Below are positions 10,024 through 18,911 of a DNA stretch of 20,409 nt, piece after piece. This DNA comes from SCUN01 sp046598935. GTDB lineage: Bacteria; Acidobacteriota; Vicinamibacteria; Vicinamibacterales; SCN-69-37. Numbering within the stretch: position 1 is the first letter of the stretch; each line of letters begins with the position of its first letter. Location: NCBI GenBank assembly GCA_046598935.1, contig JBKJHW010000055.1:1-20409 (forward strand), in the 5' to 3' direction. A program made the translations under genes and the position numbers. The notes beneath the pieces are model-generated. The model was not told the DNA's origin, made no database searches, and saw only the letters and a list, made by a program, of their open reading frames with translations.

Positions 10024-10459
10024 GAACAGCCCCTTCCAAGCGAGCGCGAAACCAGAACAGACACACCACGATAACCGTGAATGCGGAGAGCGACAGCAAC
10101 GGAATGGTGACGAAGCCGAGCCATTCGAGCTGCCGGTCCGTGCAGGACACGCCGGCCGTGCAGGGCGTGATGCTTTCCGGAATCAGATGGTAGTAAAGCA
10201 GGTTGTGATAAACAGCGACGATGAAACCGGTCACCGCGAGCGGCCACGCGTAGAGCGCCGCACGCCGATCACGAATCACCAATCCCACGGTTGCGATGAC
10301 GGCGAGCGGATACATACAAATCCGCTGGTACCAGCAGAGCACGCATGGCGGAAGGCCCATGACTTCGCTGAAGAACAAACTGCCCAGCACGGCAACCATG
10401 GCCACCAGCCAGACAACAAATAGCGGGGTCCACACGAAGCTCGAATCCCTGGTGGCCAT
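10010..10459 (-). CDS. DsbB-family disulfide bond formation protein
   Basis: The 149-residue product is a four-helix membrane protein. The first periplasmic loop carries CVLC (C39/C42), followed by WYQRICMYPL, the classic DsbB block. A second pair, C100 and C106 (PCTAGVSC), is on the second loop. DsbB/BdbC proteins use quinone to re-oxidise a DsbA-type partner, here the next gene, which overlaps this one by 14 bp. The ATG at 10459 is the obvious start, but no strong ribosome site precedes it. It is first in the probable transcript with the DsbA-like gene and the amidohydrolase, and is divergent from glnS. Confidence 0.93.
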   Translation of the reverse strand: MATRDSSFVWTPLFVVWLVAMVAVLGSLFFSEVMGLPPCVLCWYQRICMYPLAVIATVGLVIRDRRAALYAWPLAVTGFIVAVYHNLLYYHLIPESITPCTAGVSCTDRQLEWLGFVTIPLLSLSAFTVIVVCLFWFRARLEGAVLEDH

Positions 10460-10491
10460 CGGACAAAGTTTATGGCATCAACCTGGAGCCC

Positions 10492-10522
10492 TGTCCCCCT
10501 CCGGTTAAGAAAAATGGGGACA
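10492..10522. repeat. TGTCCCC/GGGGACA inverted repeat upstream of glnS
   Basis: TGTCCCC (10492-10498) and GGGGACA (10516-10522) are perfect 7-bp inverted copies around a 17-nt spacer containing TTAAGAAAAAT. It lies in the 77-bp gap between the DsbB-like gene and glnS, 14 nt before the glnS start. Its form resembles repeat units seen near REP-associated Y1 transposases, but no transposase is in this window; that link is inference. Confidence 0.55.
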
Positions 10523-10536
10523 TAGAATAGGGAATC

Positions 10537-12170
<1,634 letters not shown>

Positions 12171-12192
<22 letters not shown>

Positions 12193-12215
12193 CTTTACCG
12201 GCTTACCCGCTTACC
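12171..12215. repeat. Long hairpin made of GGGTAAGC units, containing the glnS stop codon
   Basis: The left arm (12172-12191) holds GGTAAGCGGGTAAGCGGGTA; the right arm (12196-12215) pairs with it at 19 of 20 positions across the 4-nt loop GCTT. The glnS stop codon TAG (12190-12192) lies at the loop edge, so the transcript end of the gene folds into this stem. There is no T-tract after it, so a standard intrinsic terminator is not indicated, though it may protect the 3' end or stall transcription. Confidence 0.85.
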
Positions 12216-12240
12216 TGCGACCCTGCGCTAGGATGTGGGT

Positions 12241-12663
12241 ATGCAGAATTATGCCAACCATCGTCAGCGCGTGCCGCTGTTTATTGCCATCGGCGCGGTG
12301 TTTGCCGTCGCCTTCTTCCGGCAGGCATACGTATTGTTTCAGAATCCGTCGTGGGTCCAGCTGCTCAATACGCTCGTCGCGTTGGCGCTGGTGGTCCTCC
12401 CGTTCGTTCTGAGGCTGTTCACGCTGCGGGTGCAGGATCGGGTCATCCGCCTCGAGATGCAGCTTCGGCTTCGGGATGTGCTGCCAGCTTCGATGCACGC
12501 CGATATTCACAAACTCGCGCCGCGCCATCTCGTCGCGCTGCGATTCGCGGGCAACGATGAGCTCGTTCCTCTTGTCAGCGAGATCATCGCCAACGGGGAC
12601 ATCAAGCCCGACGCGATCAAGCAACGCGTCAAGAACTGGCAGGCGGATTATTTCCGCGCCTAA
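12241..12663 (+). CDS. Small two-helix membrane protein, DUF6526-like
   Basis: The 140-residue product begins MQNYANHRQRVPLF, a pattern I associate with DUF6526 proteins of unknown function. Two hydrophobic segments, at about residues 12-30 and 40-58, are followed by a soluble domain of about 80 residues rich in charged helices (RLEMQLRLRDVLP, HLVALRFAGNDELVPLV). I chose the ATG at 12241, preceded by AGGATG at a suitable distance; a GTG at 12235 would add only two residues. It lies 25 bp after the glnS hairpin and so may be cotranscribed with or read through from glnS. It ends tail-to-tail with the ADOP permease: the two stop codons share bases in CTAA. No function can be assigned. Confidence 0.75.
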   Translation: MQNYANHRQRVPLFIAIGAVFAVAFFRQAYVLFQNPSWVQLLNTLVALALVVLPFVLRLFTLRVQDRVIRLEMQLRLRDVLPASMHADIHKLAPRHLVALRFAGNDELVPLVSEIIANGDIKPDAIKQRVKNWQADYFRA

Positions 12664-15302
12664 TCGCGCAGCGTCTTCGCCGGATCGATCCGCAACAACT
12701 TCATCGCCGGCAGCACGCTCGACACCGCGGCGACCAGGATGAGAGACGCCATCGCGCCGGCATACGTCAGCGGATCGCCGGGCTCGACGCCCCAGAGAAA
12801 CGACTTCACGAGCCGCACCGCGTAGATCGACGCCGCAGCACCGATCACGGCGCCGATCACGGTCAGCGAAAGCCCGGACCACGCCACCGATCGCACTGTC
12901 TGCGCGGCCGTGGCGCCGAGCGCGAGCCGAATCCCGAACTCGCGCGTGCGTTCGGAGACGCTGTGCGCGATCAACCCGTGCAGGCCCATCGCCGCGAGCA
13001 AGAGCGCAGCCCCCGCCACAAGCGCGACCAGCGTCATGAGCAGACGCTGCTGGCCCAGCGCCGCCGCCTTCACCTCCGCCATCGTCTGTTCCGTCGCCAT
13101 CGGCAGGAGCGGATCGACGCTGGCGATCGTGTCGCGGACGATGCGGGCGGTGTCGGCCCTGTTTGCGCGAACCGACCACACCGGCCGGAACCACTGGTGG
13201 ACCAGATTGAAGAACGCGTCGGAGAGCTGCGCGGCCGGAACGAAGACTTCCGGCGGCGACGTGATCGGTCCGGGCGTCATCCCGTTCATGACAAACGACG
13301 TCTTCGCTTTGACGTCGCCCATCACGCCGACGATTTCGCGTTCGACGCCGGAAAGGCGGATCCTCCGCCCGATGGGATCGCGGTCTTTCGACACAAGCCG
13401 CGCAAACGTCTCATTGACGAGCACAACAGGCGCCGTGCCGGTGCGATCGGTCGCTGCGAGGTCGCGTCCTCGCTTGAGTGGAATCCGCAAGGTCCTCGCG
13501 AAATCCGGCGTGACGTACGCGACGTTGACCGTACGCCCCTGCTCCTGGTCCGTGAATCGCACGCCCATGTTCAGGAGGCGCTCGTACGGCAGCTCGAGTG
13601 ACACGGCGGCGGACTCCACACCGGCCGTGGCGGCGAGCCTCGACAGGCTTTCGTCGAAGAGGTGATTGATGCGCTCGGCCGTTTCGTAGCGCGCGTCCTG
13701 TAGCGACGCGCTCGCGGTTGTGAGCCCGTTGATTTCGAAACCGGGATCGAGCCGGTCGAGTTTGGCGAACGTCCGAATCAACAGCCCGGCGCACACAAGC
13801 AGCACCACACCAAGTGCGACTTGCGCAACGACCAGGCCGCGGCGCAGCCAGTGGCGCGATCCGCCGGCGATGCTCCGGGAGCCGCCGTCAGCCAGGCCGC
13901 GCTGCACGTTGATGCGGCTCGCCTGCCACGCGGGAACGAGGCCGAACAGCACGCTCGTGAGCACGGACATTCCGCCGATGAGGGCGATTACGCGCCCGTC
14001 AACGGCCGCGTTCTTCCAGCCTTCAAACGTTTCGCCGGCCAGTTGCTGTAGCGCCTCAAGACCGAGCACGCCCACGGCCAGTCCGGCGGCGCCTCCGCAC
14101 AACGCGATCACGAGCGCCTCGACCATCAGTTGCCTGATCACGGCGGCGCGTCCGCTGCCGAGCGCCATTCGCGTGGCGAGCTCCTTCTGCCTCGACGCGC
14201 CGCGCGCGAGCAGCAGCGCCGAGATGTTGACGCAGGCGATCACGAGGACCATCGCGACCGCCGCCGACAGCAACGCGAGCGGCTGGCGATCCCCCTCAGA
14301 CATGGCCGCCTGCATCGGCTCGGCCGACAGCCACTGGTCGTCCTGCTGCGGCATCCGTCCCATCGACGCCATCAGGTCGCGCGAGCTCATCGCTCGAAGC
14401 TCGCTGTTGAGCTGCTCCCACGACGCGCCCGGCGAGAGGCGGACCACCGCCTGATAGTTGGTGCCGCCACCTTCGCCCGTCGTCGACGGGCGCAGCGGCG
14501 TCCAGATGTCTACGTCATCAGTGCCGCGAAAGTCCTCGGGCATCACGCCGACGACCGTGTACGGCTCACCGCGGAGAGAAATGCTGCGGCCGACAATTGA
14601 GGCGTCGCCGCCGAACGCGGATCGCCAGAGCGCAAAGCTCAAGACCGCGAGGCGCGGCCCGCCCTTCACGTCTTCTTCAGGCGAGAACTCGCGGCCGTGA
14701 AGCGGCGCGACGCCGAGCACGCGGAAGAACCCGGCGCCCACGCGCTGCTGCTTGACCAGCACCGCTGTGGATCCCGTGTTGAAGTTCACGCCGCCAGAAC
14801 CGCGCACGAATGCCGCGCGGTCGGCTGTTGTGACACGGTCGCGCACCGCTTCCCACATCGTGCCATCGACCCACGTACCGGTGTCTGAGTCCGACGGCGA
14901 ATGGCGGTTCGTCGCGACGAACGCGAGGCGGTCTGGATCCGGATACGGGAGCTTTCGAAGCAGGATGTGATCGACGAGGCCGAGCACCGCGGTGTTGGCG
15001 CCGATGACGATCGCCAGCGTTGCAATCGCAGCGACGGTGAATGCCGGCGTTCGCCGCAACATCCTCAGCGCGTAGCGAAGATCGAGACGGAGCGCGTCGA
15101 ACACCGGAGGGCGGTGGAGATCGTCAACGCGTTCCTGATGGGCGCGCGTATTGCCAAAGCGACGTCTCGCTTCACGTTGCGCGTCGGCCGGCGACAGTCC
15201 CTCTGTGATGTAGTGCTCGGTCGCCAGATCCACATGCGACTGGATCTCCGCCGCGCGGTCGGCGTCCCGCGAACTGCGTTTGAAGAATCGCAGAAGGCTC
15301 AT
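12660..15302 (-). CDS. ADOP-type duplicated FtsX/MacB-like ABC permease
   Basis: The 880-residue product begins MSLLRFFKRSSRDADRA and continues with the cytoplasmic prefix AEIQSHVDLATEHYI...GLSPADAQREARRRFGN that is characteristic of acidobacterial duplicated orphan permeases. A MacB-type periplasmic core (VVGVMPEDFRGTDDVDIW) and two FtsX permease units follow; transmembrane groups are visible near residues 75-100, 385-480, 510-530 and 745-870. Such permeases lack a fused ATPase, and none is adjacent, hence 'orphan'. The cargo is unknown. The frame extends upstream to 15437, but the chosen ATG overlaps the PadR stop (ATGA, 15299-15302), with GGAG 8 nt upstream. It is coupled to the PadR regulator. 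Confidence 0.93.
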   Translation of the reverse strand: MSLLRFFKRSSRDADRAAEIQSHVDLATEHYITEGLSPADAQREARRRFGNTRAHQERVDDLHRPPVFDALRLDLRYALRMLRRTPAFTVAAIATLAIVIGANTAVLGLVDHILLRKLPYPDPDRLAFVATNRHSPSDSDTGTWVDGTMWEAVRDRVTTADRAAFVRGSGGVNFNTGSTAVLVKQQRVGAGFFRVLGVAPLHGREFSPEEDVKGGPRLAVLSFALWRSAFGGDASIVGRSISLRGEPYTVVGVMPEDFRGTDDVDIWTPLRPSTTGEGGGTNYQAVVRLSPGASWEQLNSELRAMSSRDLMASMGRMPQQDDQWLSAEPMQAAMSEGDRQPLALLSAAVAMVLVIACVNISALLLARGASRQKELATRMALGSGRAAVIRQLMVEALVIALCGGAAGLAVGVLGLEALQQLAGETFEGWKNAAVDGRVIALIGGMSVLTSVLFGLVPAWQASRINVQRGLADGGSRSIAGGSRHWLRRGLVVAQVALGVVLLVCAGLLIRTFAKLDRLDPGFEINGLTTASASLQDARYETAERINHLFDESLSRLAATAGVESAAVSLELPYERLLNMGVRFTDQEQGRTVNVAYVTPDFARTLRIPLKRGRDLAATDRTGTAPVVLVNETFARLVSKDRDPIGRRIRLSGVEREIVGVMGDVKAKTSFVMNGMTPGPITSPPEVFVPAAQLSDAFFNLVHQWFRPVWSVRANRADTARIVRDTIASVDPLLPMATEQTMAEVKAAALGQQRLLMTLVALVAGAALLLAAMGLHGLIAHSVSERTREFGIRLALGATAAQTVRSVAWSGLSLTVIGAVIGAAASIYAVRLVKSFLWGVEPGDPLTYAGAMASLILVAAVSSVLPAMKLLRIDPAKTLRD

Positions 15303-15646
15303 GGCGTTGGCTCCATCACGCGCCCGACGGCCGCGACCAGCTGCGCCCACCGATTGGATTCCGCCGTGAGTTGCTGGCGGCCGCGAGCGGTCAGCGAATA
15401 GAAGCGGGCTCGACGGTTGTTCTCGGTCGTGCCCCACGCCGCGCTGATCCAGCCCTTTTCCTCGAGGCGATGGAGCGCGGGGTACAGCGACCCTTCCTCG
15501 ACGAGCAGCACGTCAGACGAGCGCCTGCCGATGCTCTGCGCGATGCCAAACCCGTGCGCGGGCCCCAACTTCAAGGTTCGCAGCACCAGCATGTCGAGGG
15601 TGCCTCCCAAAAAATCGCCGTCCGCACCGCTGGGCCTTCGTCTCAT
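15299..15646 (-). CDS. PadR-family transcriptional regulator
   Basis: The 115-residue product is a winged-helix repressor of the PadR type. The signature LGGTLDMLVLRTLKLGPAHG is the first helix block; the wing region reads EEGSLYPALHRLEEKGWI followed by NNRRARFYSLTARGRQQL. There is a short C-terminal dimerisation helix ending in RVMEPTP. It overlaps the ADOP permease by 4 bp and so is the first gene of a two-gene operon; PadR regulators commonly precede ADOP genes and probably repress their own operon. The ATG at 15646 is preferred over the GTG at 15652 because AGGGAG lies 5 nt upstream. Confidence 0.93.
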   Translation of the reverse strand: MRRRPSGADGDFLGGTLDMLVLRTLKLGPAHGFGIAQSIGRRSSDVLLVEEGSLYPALHRLEEKGWISAAWGTTENNRRARFYSLTARGRQQLTAESNRWAQLVAAVGRVMEPTP

Positions 15647-15653
15647 CTGCACT

Positions 15654-15671
15654 CCCTATGAAGTTCTAGGG
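15654..15671. promoter_or_regulatory. Candidate PadR operator (CCCTA-N8-TAGGG)
   Basis: CCCTA (15654-15658) and TAGGG (15667-15671) form a perfect 5-bp inverted repeat with an 8-bp spacer. It lies immediately upstream of padR and overlaps its Shine-Dalgarno sequence, the place expected for autorepression. It is in the 76-bp gap shared with the divergent small membrane protein. Confidence 0.45.
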
Positions 15672-15710
15672 GAATTAGACGGACGTGATCCGGAAAAGGT
15701 TGGCCGGGGC

Positions 15711-15716
15711 TATATT
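15711..15716 (+). promoter_or_regulatory. Candidate -10 box of the small membrane protein gene
   Basis: TATATT matches the -10 consensus at 5 of 6 positions and ends 6 nt before the ATG at 15723. Transcription would start at about the start codon, giving a leaderless mRNA; no Shine-Dalgarno sequence or clear -35 box was seen. Confidence 0.35.
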
Positions 15717-15722
15717 GGGCGC

Positions 15723-16064
15723 ATGTACGAGCATCGATCCCACGCACTGCTGCCGACGAAGCTCTTCTATCGGCGCGTGGCTATGCACTTCCTGGCCGGT
15801 TCGTCGGTGCTGCTCGCGGTTTTGGGGATCGGCATGGCCGGGTACATGGCGTTTGCCGAGTTCAGCGCGATGGACTCATTCCTGAATGCCGCGATGTTGC
15901 TCGGCGGGATGGGCCCCGTCGGCGAGTTGCCGAACGACGCCGCCAAATTTTTCGCCGGCTGCTACGCCCTGTTTTCGGGCATCGTGTTCATCGGAGTCAC
16001 CAGCGTGCTGATTGCGCCGTTCGCTCACAGGGTCCTTCACACGCTCCATTTGAAGAAACAGTGA
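15723..16064 (+). CDS. Small membrane protein with two-helix, potassium-channel-like outline
   Basis: The 113-residue product has a basic N-terminus, a hydrophobic segment at about 20-44, a short amphipathic segment SFLNAAMLLGGMGPVGELP (52-70) and a second hydrophobic segment at about 75-101, ending in AHRVLHTLHLKKQ. The TM1, pore-helix-like, TM2 order recalls the Ion_trans_2 fold, with GGMGPV where a selectivity filter would be. The canonical TVGYGD is absent, so I make no channel claim. The start is the ATG at 15723; an in-frame extension to 15417 lies antisense to padR. It is divergent from PadR-ADOP and ends 24 bp from the convergent DUF1501 gene. Confidence 0.7.
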   Translation: MYEHRSHALLPTKLFYRRVAMHFLAGSSVLLAVLGIGMAGYMAFAEFSAMDSFLNAAMLLGGMGPVGELPNDAAKFFAGCYALFSGIVFIGVTSVLIAPFAHRVLHTLHLKKQ

Positions 16065-16088
16065 ACCTGGCCAACGGGTCCGCCCGAC

Positions 16089-17363
16089 CTAAATAAACGA
16101 AAGCGAACTCTTTCGGTAATCCCCGAAGAGGAGACCCGTCGAATCCACGCCGAGCCAGTTGTCGATGACGCGCGCGTAGACGGACCGGAAGTCGGTTTCG
16201 AAGCGGACGTCGCCGCCGTTGTTTTCGAGCGTCGGGTTCTGCGCGTCGGGGTTGAGCGACGCGGCCGTGCCGTAGAGACCGCCGTTGACCAGGCCGCCCA
16301 TCGCCATCATGACGCCGGCGGCGCCGTGATCGGTGCCGCTGCTGCCGTTCTCGGTGATGCGGCGCCCGAATTCAGAGAAGACGAGGACGCACGTGTCATT
16401 GAGCAGACCGCGGTTCTTCATGTCGTTGTGAAACGCGAGCAGCGAATCGCCGACCGTCGCCATGTTCGTGGCGTAAGTGCCGTTCGCAAGGTTGGTGCCC
16501 TGGTTGGCATGCGTATCGAATCCGCCGGTCTGCACCCAGAACACTTTCGTGCCGATCCCCTGCACCATCGCGCCGGCCACAGCCTTGAACGCCTGCGCGA
16601 GCCCGTTGTTGGCGTAGGTCACCGTGCCGACGTAGGTCGAGACGCGGTTGACTTGATCGAGCGTCGAGAGCGCGGATTGCGCGGTACCTGCGACAAACGC
16701 GACCTGGGGACGATCCTCGGGCAGATGCGACGCGATCGACGCCATCGCATTGCGCGAGTACGTGGCTTCGGCGCCGGTGTTCGGGCTCTGGAATGCGTAG
16801 GTCGCCGGATTCGGAATGGCCGGCGCCGTGACGTAGTTGCCGATCAGCGAGTGCGGCACGGTGCCGACCGAGCTCCAGCCGGCAAGCGGCGGCACAGGGT
16901 TCGGCAGTTGATCGAGATACCGGCCGAGCCAGCCGGAACCGGTGGTGTTCGCCGTGTTGCCCGTCGCCCAGATGTCCGTGCCAAGAAAGTGCGACCGGCT
17001 CGAGTTGCTGTAGCCGGATCGCTGAACGATCGCAAGATGGCCCGCGTCGAAAATCTGCTTGAGGCCGGTGAGCCGCGGATGCAGCCCGAGCGCTTTTCCC
17101 GACGAGTCCGCGCCGACCTGCAGCACGCTGGCCGCGGGCACCGCGAGCGTCGGGCGGCGGCTGTAGTAGAAGCTGTCGGTGTAGGGGATCAGCGTGCTCA
17201 GCGCGTCGTTGCCGCCGCTGAGATACAGGACCACGAGGTTCCGCCGGTTCGCGCCCTGCGCCTTTGCCAGGTCGGAGATGAACGCCGGCGCCGCGCAGGT
17301 GACCGTAAACGCCGACACACCGCCGCGAATGAAATTCCTGCGCGTTGTTTTCATGTTCAACAT
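16089..17363 (-). CDS. DUF1501 family protein, Tat-exported
   Basis: The 424-residue product starts with a twin-arginine signal (TTRRNFIRGGVSAFTVT). DUF1501 blocks follow: VVLYLSGGNDALSTLIPY, then GLHPRLTGLKQIFDAG, SRSHFLGTDIWATG, QTGGFDTHANQG, and FSEFGRRITENGSSGTDHGAAG near the end. The fold is of the alkaline phosphatase/sulfatase type, but the biochemical role is not established. It is paired with the DUF1800 gene immediately upstream (11-bp gap), the standard association for these families. I chose the ATG at 17363 because GAGGAG stands 7 nt before it and overlaps the DUF1800 stop codon; an ATG at 17354 is also possible. Confidence 0.93.
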   Translation of the reverse strand: MLNMKTTRRNFIRGGVSAFTVTCAAPAFISDLAKAQGANRRNLVVLYLSGGNDALSTLIPYTDSFYYSRRPTLAVPAASVLQVGADSSGKALGLHPRLTGLKQIFDAGHLAIVQRSGYSNSSRSHFLGTDIWATGNTANTTGSGWLGRYLDQLPNPVPPLAGWSSVGTVPHSLIGNYVTAPAIPNPATYAFQSPNTGAEATYSRNAMASIASHLPEDRPQVAFVAGTAQSALSTLDQVNRVSTYVGTVTYANNGLAQAFKAVAGAMVQGIGTKVFWVQTGGFDTHANQGTNLANGTYATNMATVGDSLLAFHNDMKNRGLLNDTCVLVFSEFGRRITENGSSGTDHGAAGVMMAMGGLVNGGLYGTAASLNPDAQNPTLENNGGDVRFETDFRSVYARVIDNWLGVDSTGLLFGDYRKSSLSFI

Positions 17364-17370
17364 GGCAGCG

Positions 17371-17376
17371 CTCCTC
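17371..17376 (-). promoter_or_regulatory. Ribosome binding site of the DUF1501 gene, overlapping the DUF1800 stop
   Basis: On the minus strand the sequence TGAGGAG joins the DUF1800 stop codon TGA to a strong GAGGAG site 7 nt before the DUF1501 ATG. This indicates translational coupling and fixes the start. Confidence 0.75.
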
Positions 17377-18835
17377 AAACGAACTGGTAATCGGCCGAGC
17401 CGGCCAGCAAATGCACGGCGCCGGCGGCCTTGTTGGTGAGCTGCGTTTCCGACCCGGTCCACGTGCCGCCGGCCCGAATGTAATTAAGCAGCGCGTCGTA
17501 CACCGCCGGGTCCGGGTGCCGGATCGTCAGCCGTGACATCGCAAAACCCGTGATCATCGATTCCGGTGTGGCCCTGTACGGCCGCGCCAGATCGCGAAGA
17601 TTGAATTTCTGATTCGCCACGAGCGCCGACGCGAAATTCATGCGCGACAGCATGCCGCCGGTCGAGAACCACCACGTGCCGAGGTCCCACCCTGCGACAT
17701 CCGGCGGCTCGTAGAGCGTCTGTCCCATGTTCACGAGCGGCGTCAGCGCGTCGTTCACCGAGTAGCCGAGAAATCCGACTTCCTTGATGCTGCGTACGAC
17801 GTACTCCACAGGCCACGCATAGCGCTCGAAAAAGCAGGACCGGTCCGTAAACTGCGGCGAGTTCAGCACCGCGCGGATCACCGGTTTCATCTCCGTGTTG
17901 CTGGCGAGATAGACCGCCGCGACCGATTCGACAAACGACGGATCGGGCTGGCGCACTTCACTGACGAAAAATGCCCAGAGCTTGCGCGCCAGGCGCCGCG
18001 CCGTCTCCGGATGCCGGGCCAGCGCGTTGATGAGATCGATGCCGTCCTGCTGGCCCTGCGCCGCGGACCGCGCCGGAATCGTGCGGTCGCCATTCGTGTA
18101 AATCGGGAAGCTGAACGTCTTGGCGCTGGTCTCGTGCTGGCTGGCGTTGTAGACGAAGTTGTACGGCCGGAACGTCAGCAGGCGGTCGCCGACGGCCGTG
18201 TAATTCCACCCCGTAAACACCCGCGCGGCGGCGTACACGTCGGCTTCGTTGTAATTCGCCACGCCGAACGTGAAGAGCTCCATGATCTCGCGGCCGAAAT
18301 TTTCCTGCGGGCTCGTGCGCGTGTTCTGCCGCCCGTCGAGCCAGATCGACATCGACGGATGCTTCGATACTTCGGTCAATAGATCCGAAAACCGCCCGAG
18401 CCCCATGACGCGGAACAGCTCGATCTGCCCCATCTGCCCGCCCGCGTCGCGCGACGGTCGCGCGTCCAGCAAACGCGCCGCGTCTTGCGCGCCGACGACG
18501 CCGGCAAGCTTGTTGTAACCGGTGGCGAAGTGGTTGTGCCAGAAGAGCGCCATCTTCTCCTGGAGCTGCGCCGGCGAGTGCACCATGCGGAACAGCCAGC
18601 GCTGGCGCGCGTCGCCGATCGTCGTCGGATCGAACGCCCGCGTCGCAATGACGCCGACGTAGCCGGGCGTCCTGATCTTGTCGTCGATGGCGTCCGCCTG
18701 GGCGGCGTTGTAATTCAGGAGCGATTCAACGGCCTCGGCGTACCCGAGGGCGCCGAAATCGGCGACCTCGGTCTCCGCAGCGCCAAACGCTGCGCGTCGA
18801 AGCAAGTGCTCAGTGAGCGGATAAGTCCGGGGCAT
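17375..18835 (-). CDS. DUF1800 family protein
   Basis: The 486-residue product begins with HLLRRAAFGA, the family's N-terminal block, and has LFWHNHFATG near residue 97 and NFGREIMELFTFGV-x-NYNEADVYAAARVFTGW in the middle. The C-terminal half has PDVAGWDLGTWW. DUF1800 is a large helical family of unknown biochemical function that is nearly always encoded next to DUF1501. Unlike its partner it has no recognisable Tat or Sec signal at the chosen ATG, which is preceded by GGAGA 5 nt upstream. It is the first gene of the pair. Co-export with the Tat partner, or a signal missed through a start error, are both possible. Confidence 0.92.
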   Translation of the reverse strand: MPRTYPLTEHLLRRAAFGAAETEVADFGALGYAEAVESLLNYNAAQADAIDDKIRTPGYVGVIATRAFDPTTIGDARQRWLFRMVHSPAQLQEKMALFWHNHFATGYNKLAGVVGAQDAARLLDARPSRDAGGQMGQIELFRVMGLGRFSDLLTEVSKHPSMSIWLDGRQNTRTSPQENFGREIMELFTFGVANYNEADVYAAARVFTGWNYTAVGDRLLTFRPYNFVYNASQHETSAKTFSFPIYTNGDRTIPARSAAQGQQDGIDLINALARHPETARRLARKLWAFFVSEVRQPDPSFVESVAAVYLASNTEMKPVIRAVLNSPQFTDRSCFFERYAWPVEYVVRSIKEVGFLGYSVNDALTPLVNMGQTLYEPPDVAGWDLGTWWFSTGGMLSRMNFASALVANQKFNLRDLARPYRATPESMITGFAMSRLTIRHPDPAVYDALLNYIRAGGTWTGSETQLTNKAAGAVHLLAGSADYQFV

Positions 18836-18911
18836 ACAGGTCTCCAGCCAGTTGGCTTCCAGATGTTAGACCTGTCCAGGGGTTTAAAGGTGCAAGAGTT
18901 CAGGACCTGAT
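18836..18911. other. Gap between DAO-family oxidoreductase and DUF1800 gene
   Basis: The 76-bp gap contains the 12-bp palindromic hairpin AGCCA-GT-TGGCT (18847-18858) and a purine-rich stretch with TTTAAAGGTGCAAGAGTTCAGG. This may be a remnant of another low-complexity element, but unlike the others it has no second arm I can align. The Shine-Dalgarno GGAGA of the DUF1800 gene is at 18841-18845 on the minus strand. Confidence 0.4.

Noticed and set aside
10460..10536. Classical -35/-10 promoter for glnS
   Set aside because: TAGAAT (10523-10528) could be a -10, but no -35 at the right distance was found, so I did not list it.
12211..13194. 327-codon minus-strand open frame over the DUF6526-like gene and ADOP end
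   Set aside because: It overlaps two better-supported genes and is Arg/Asp-rich without motifs.
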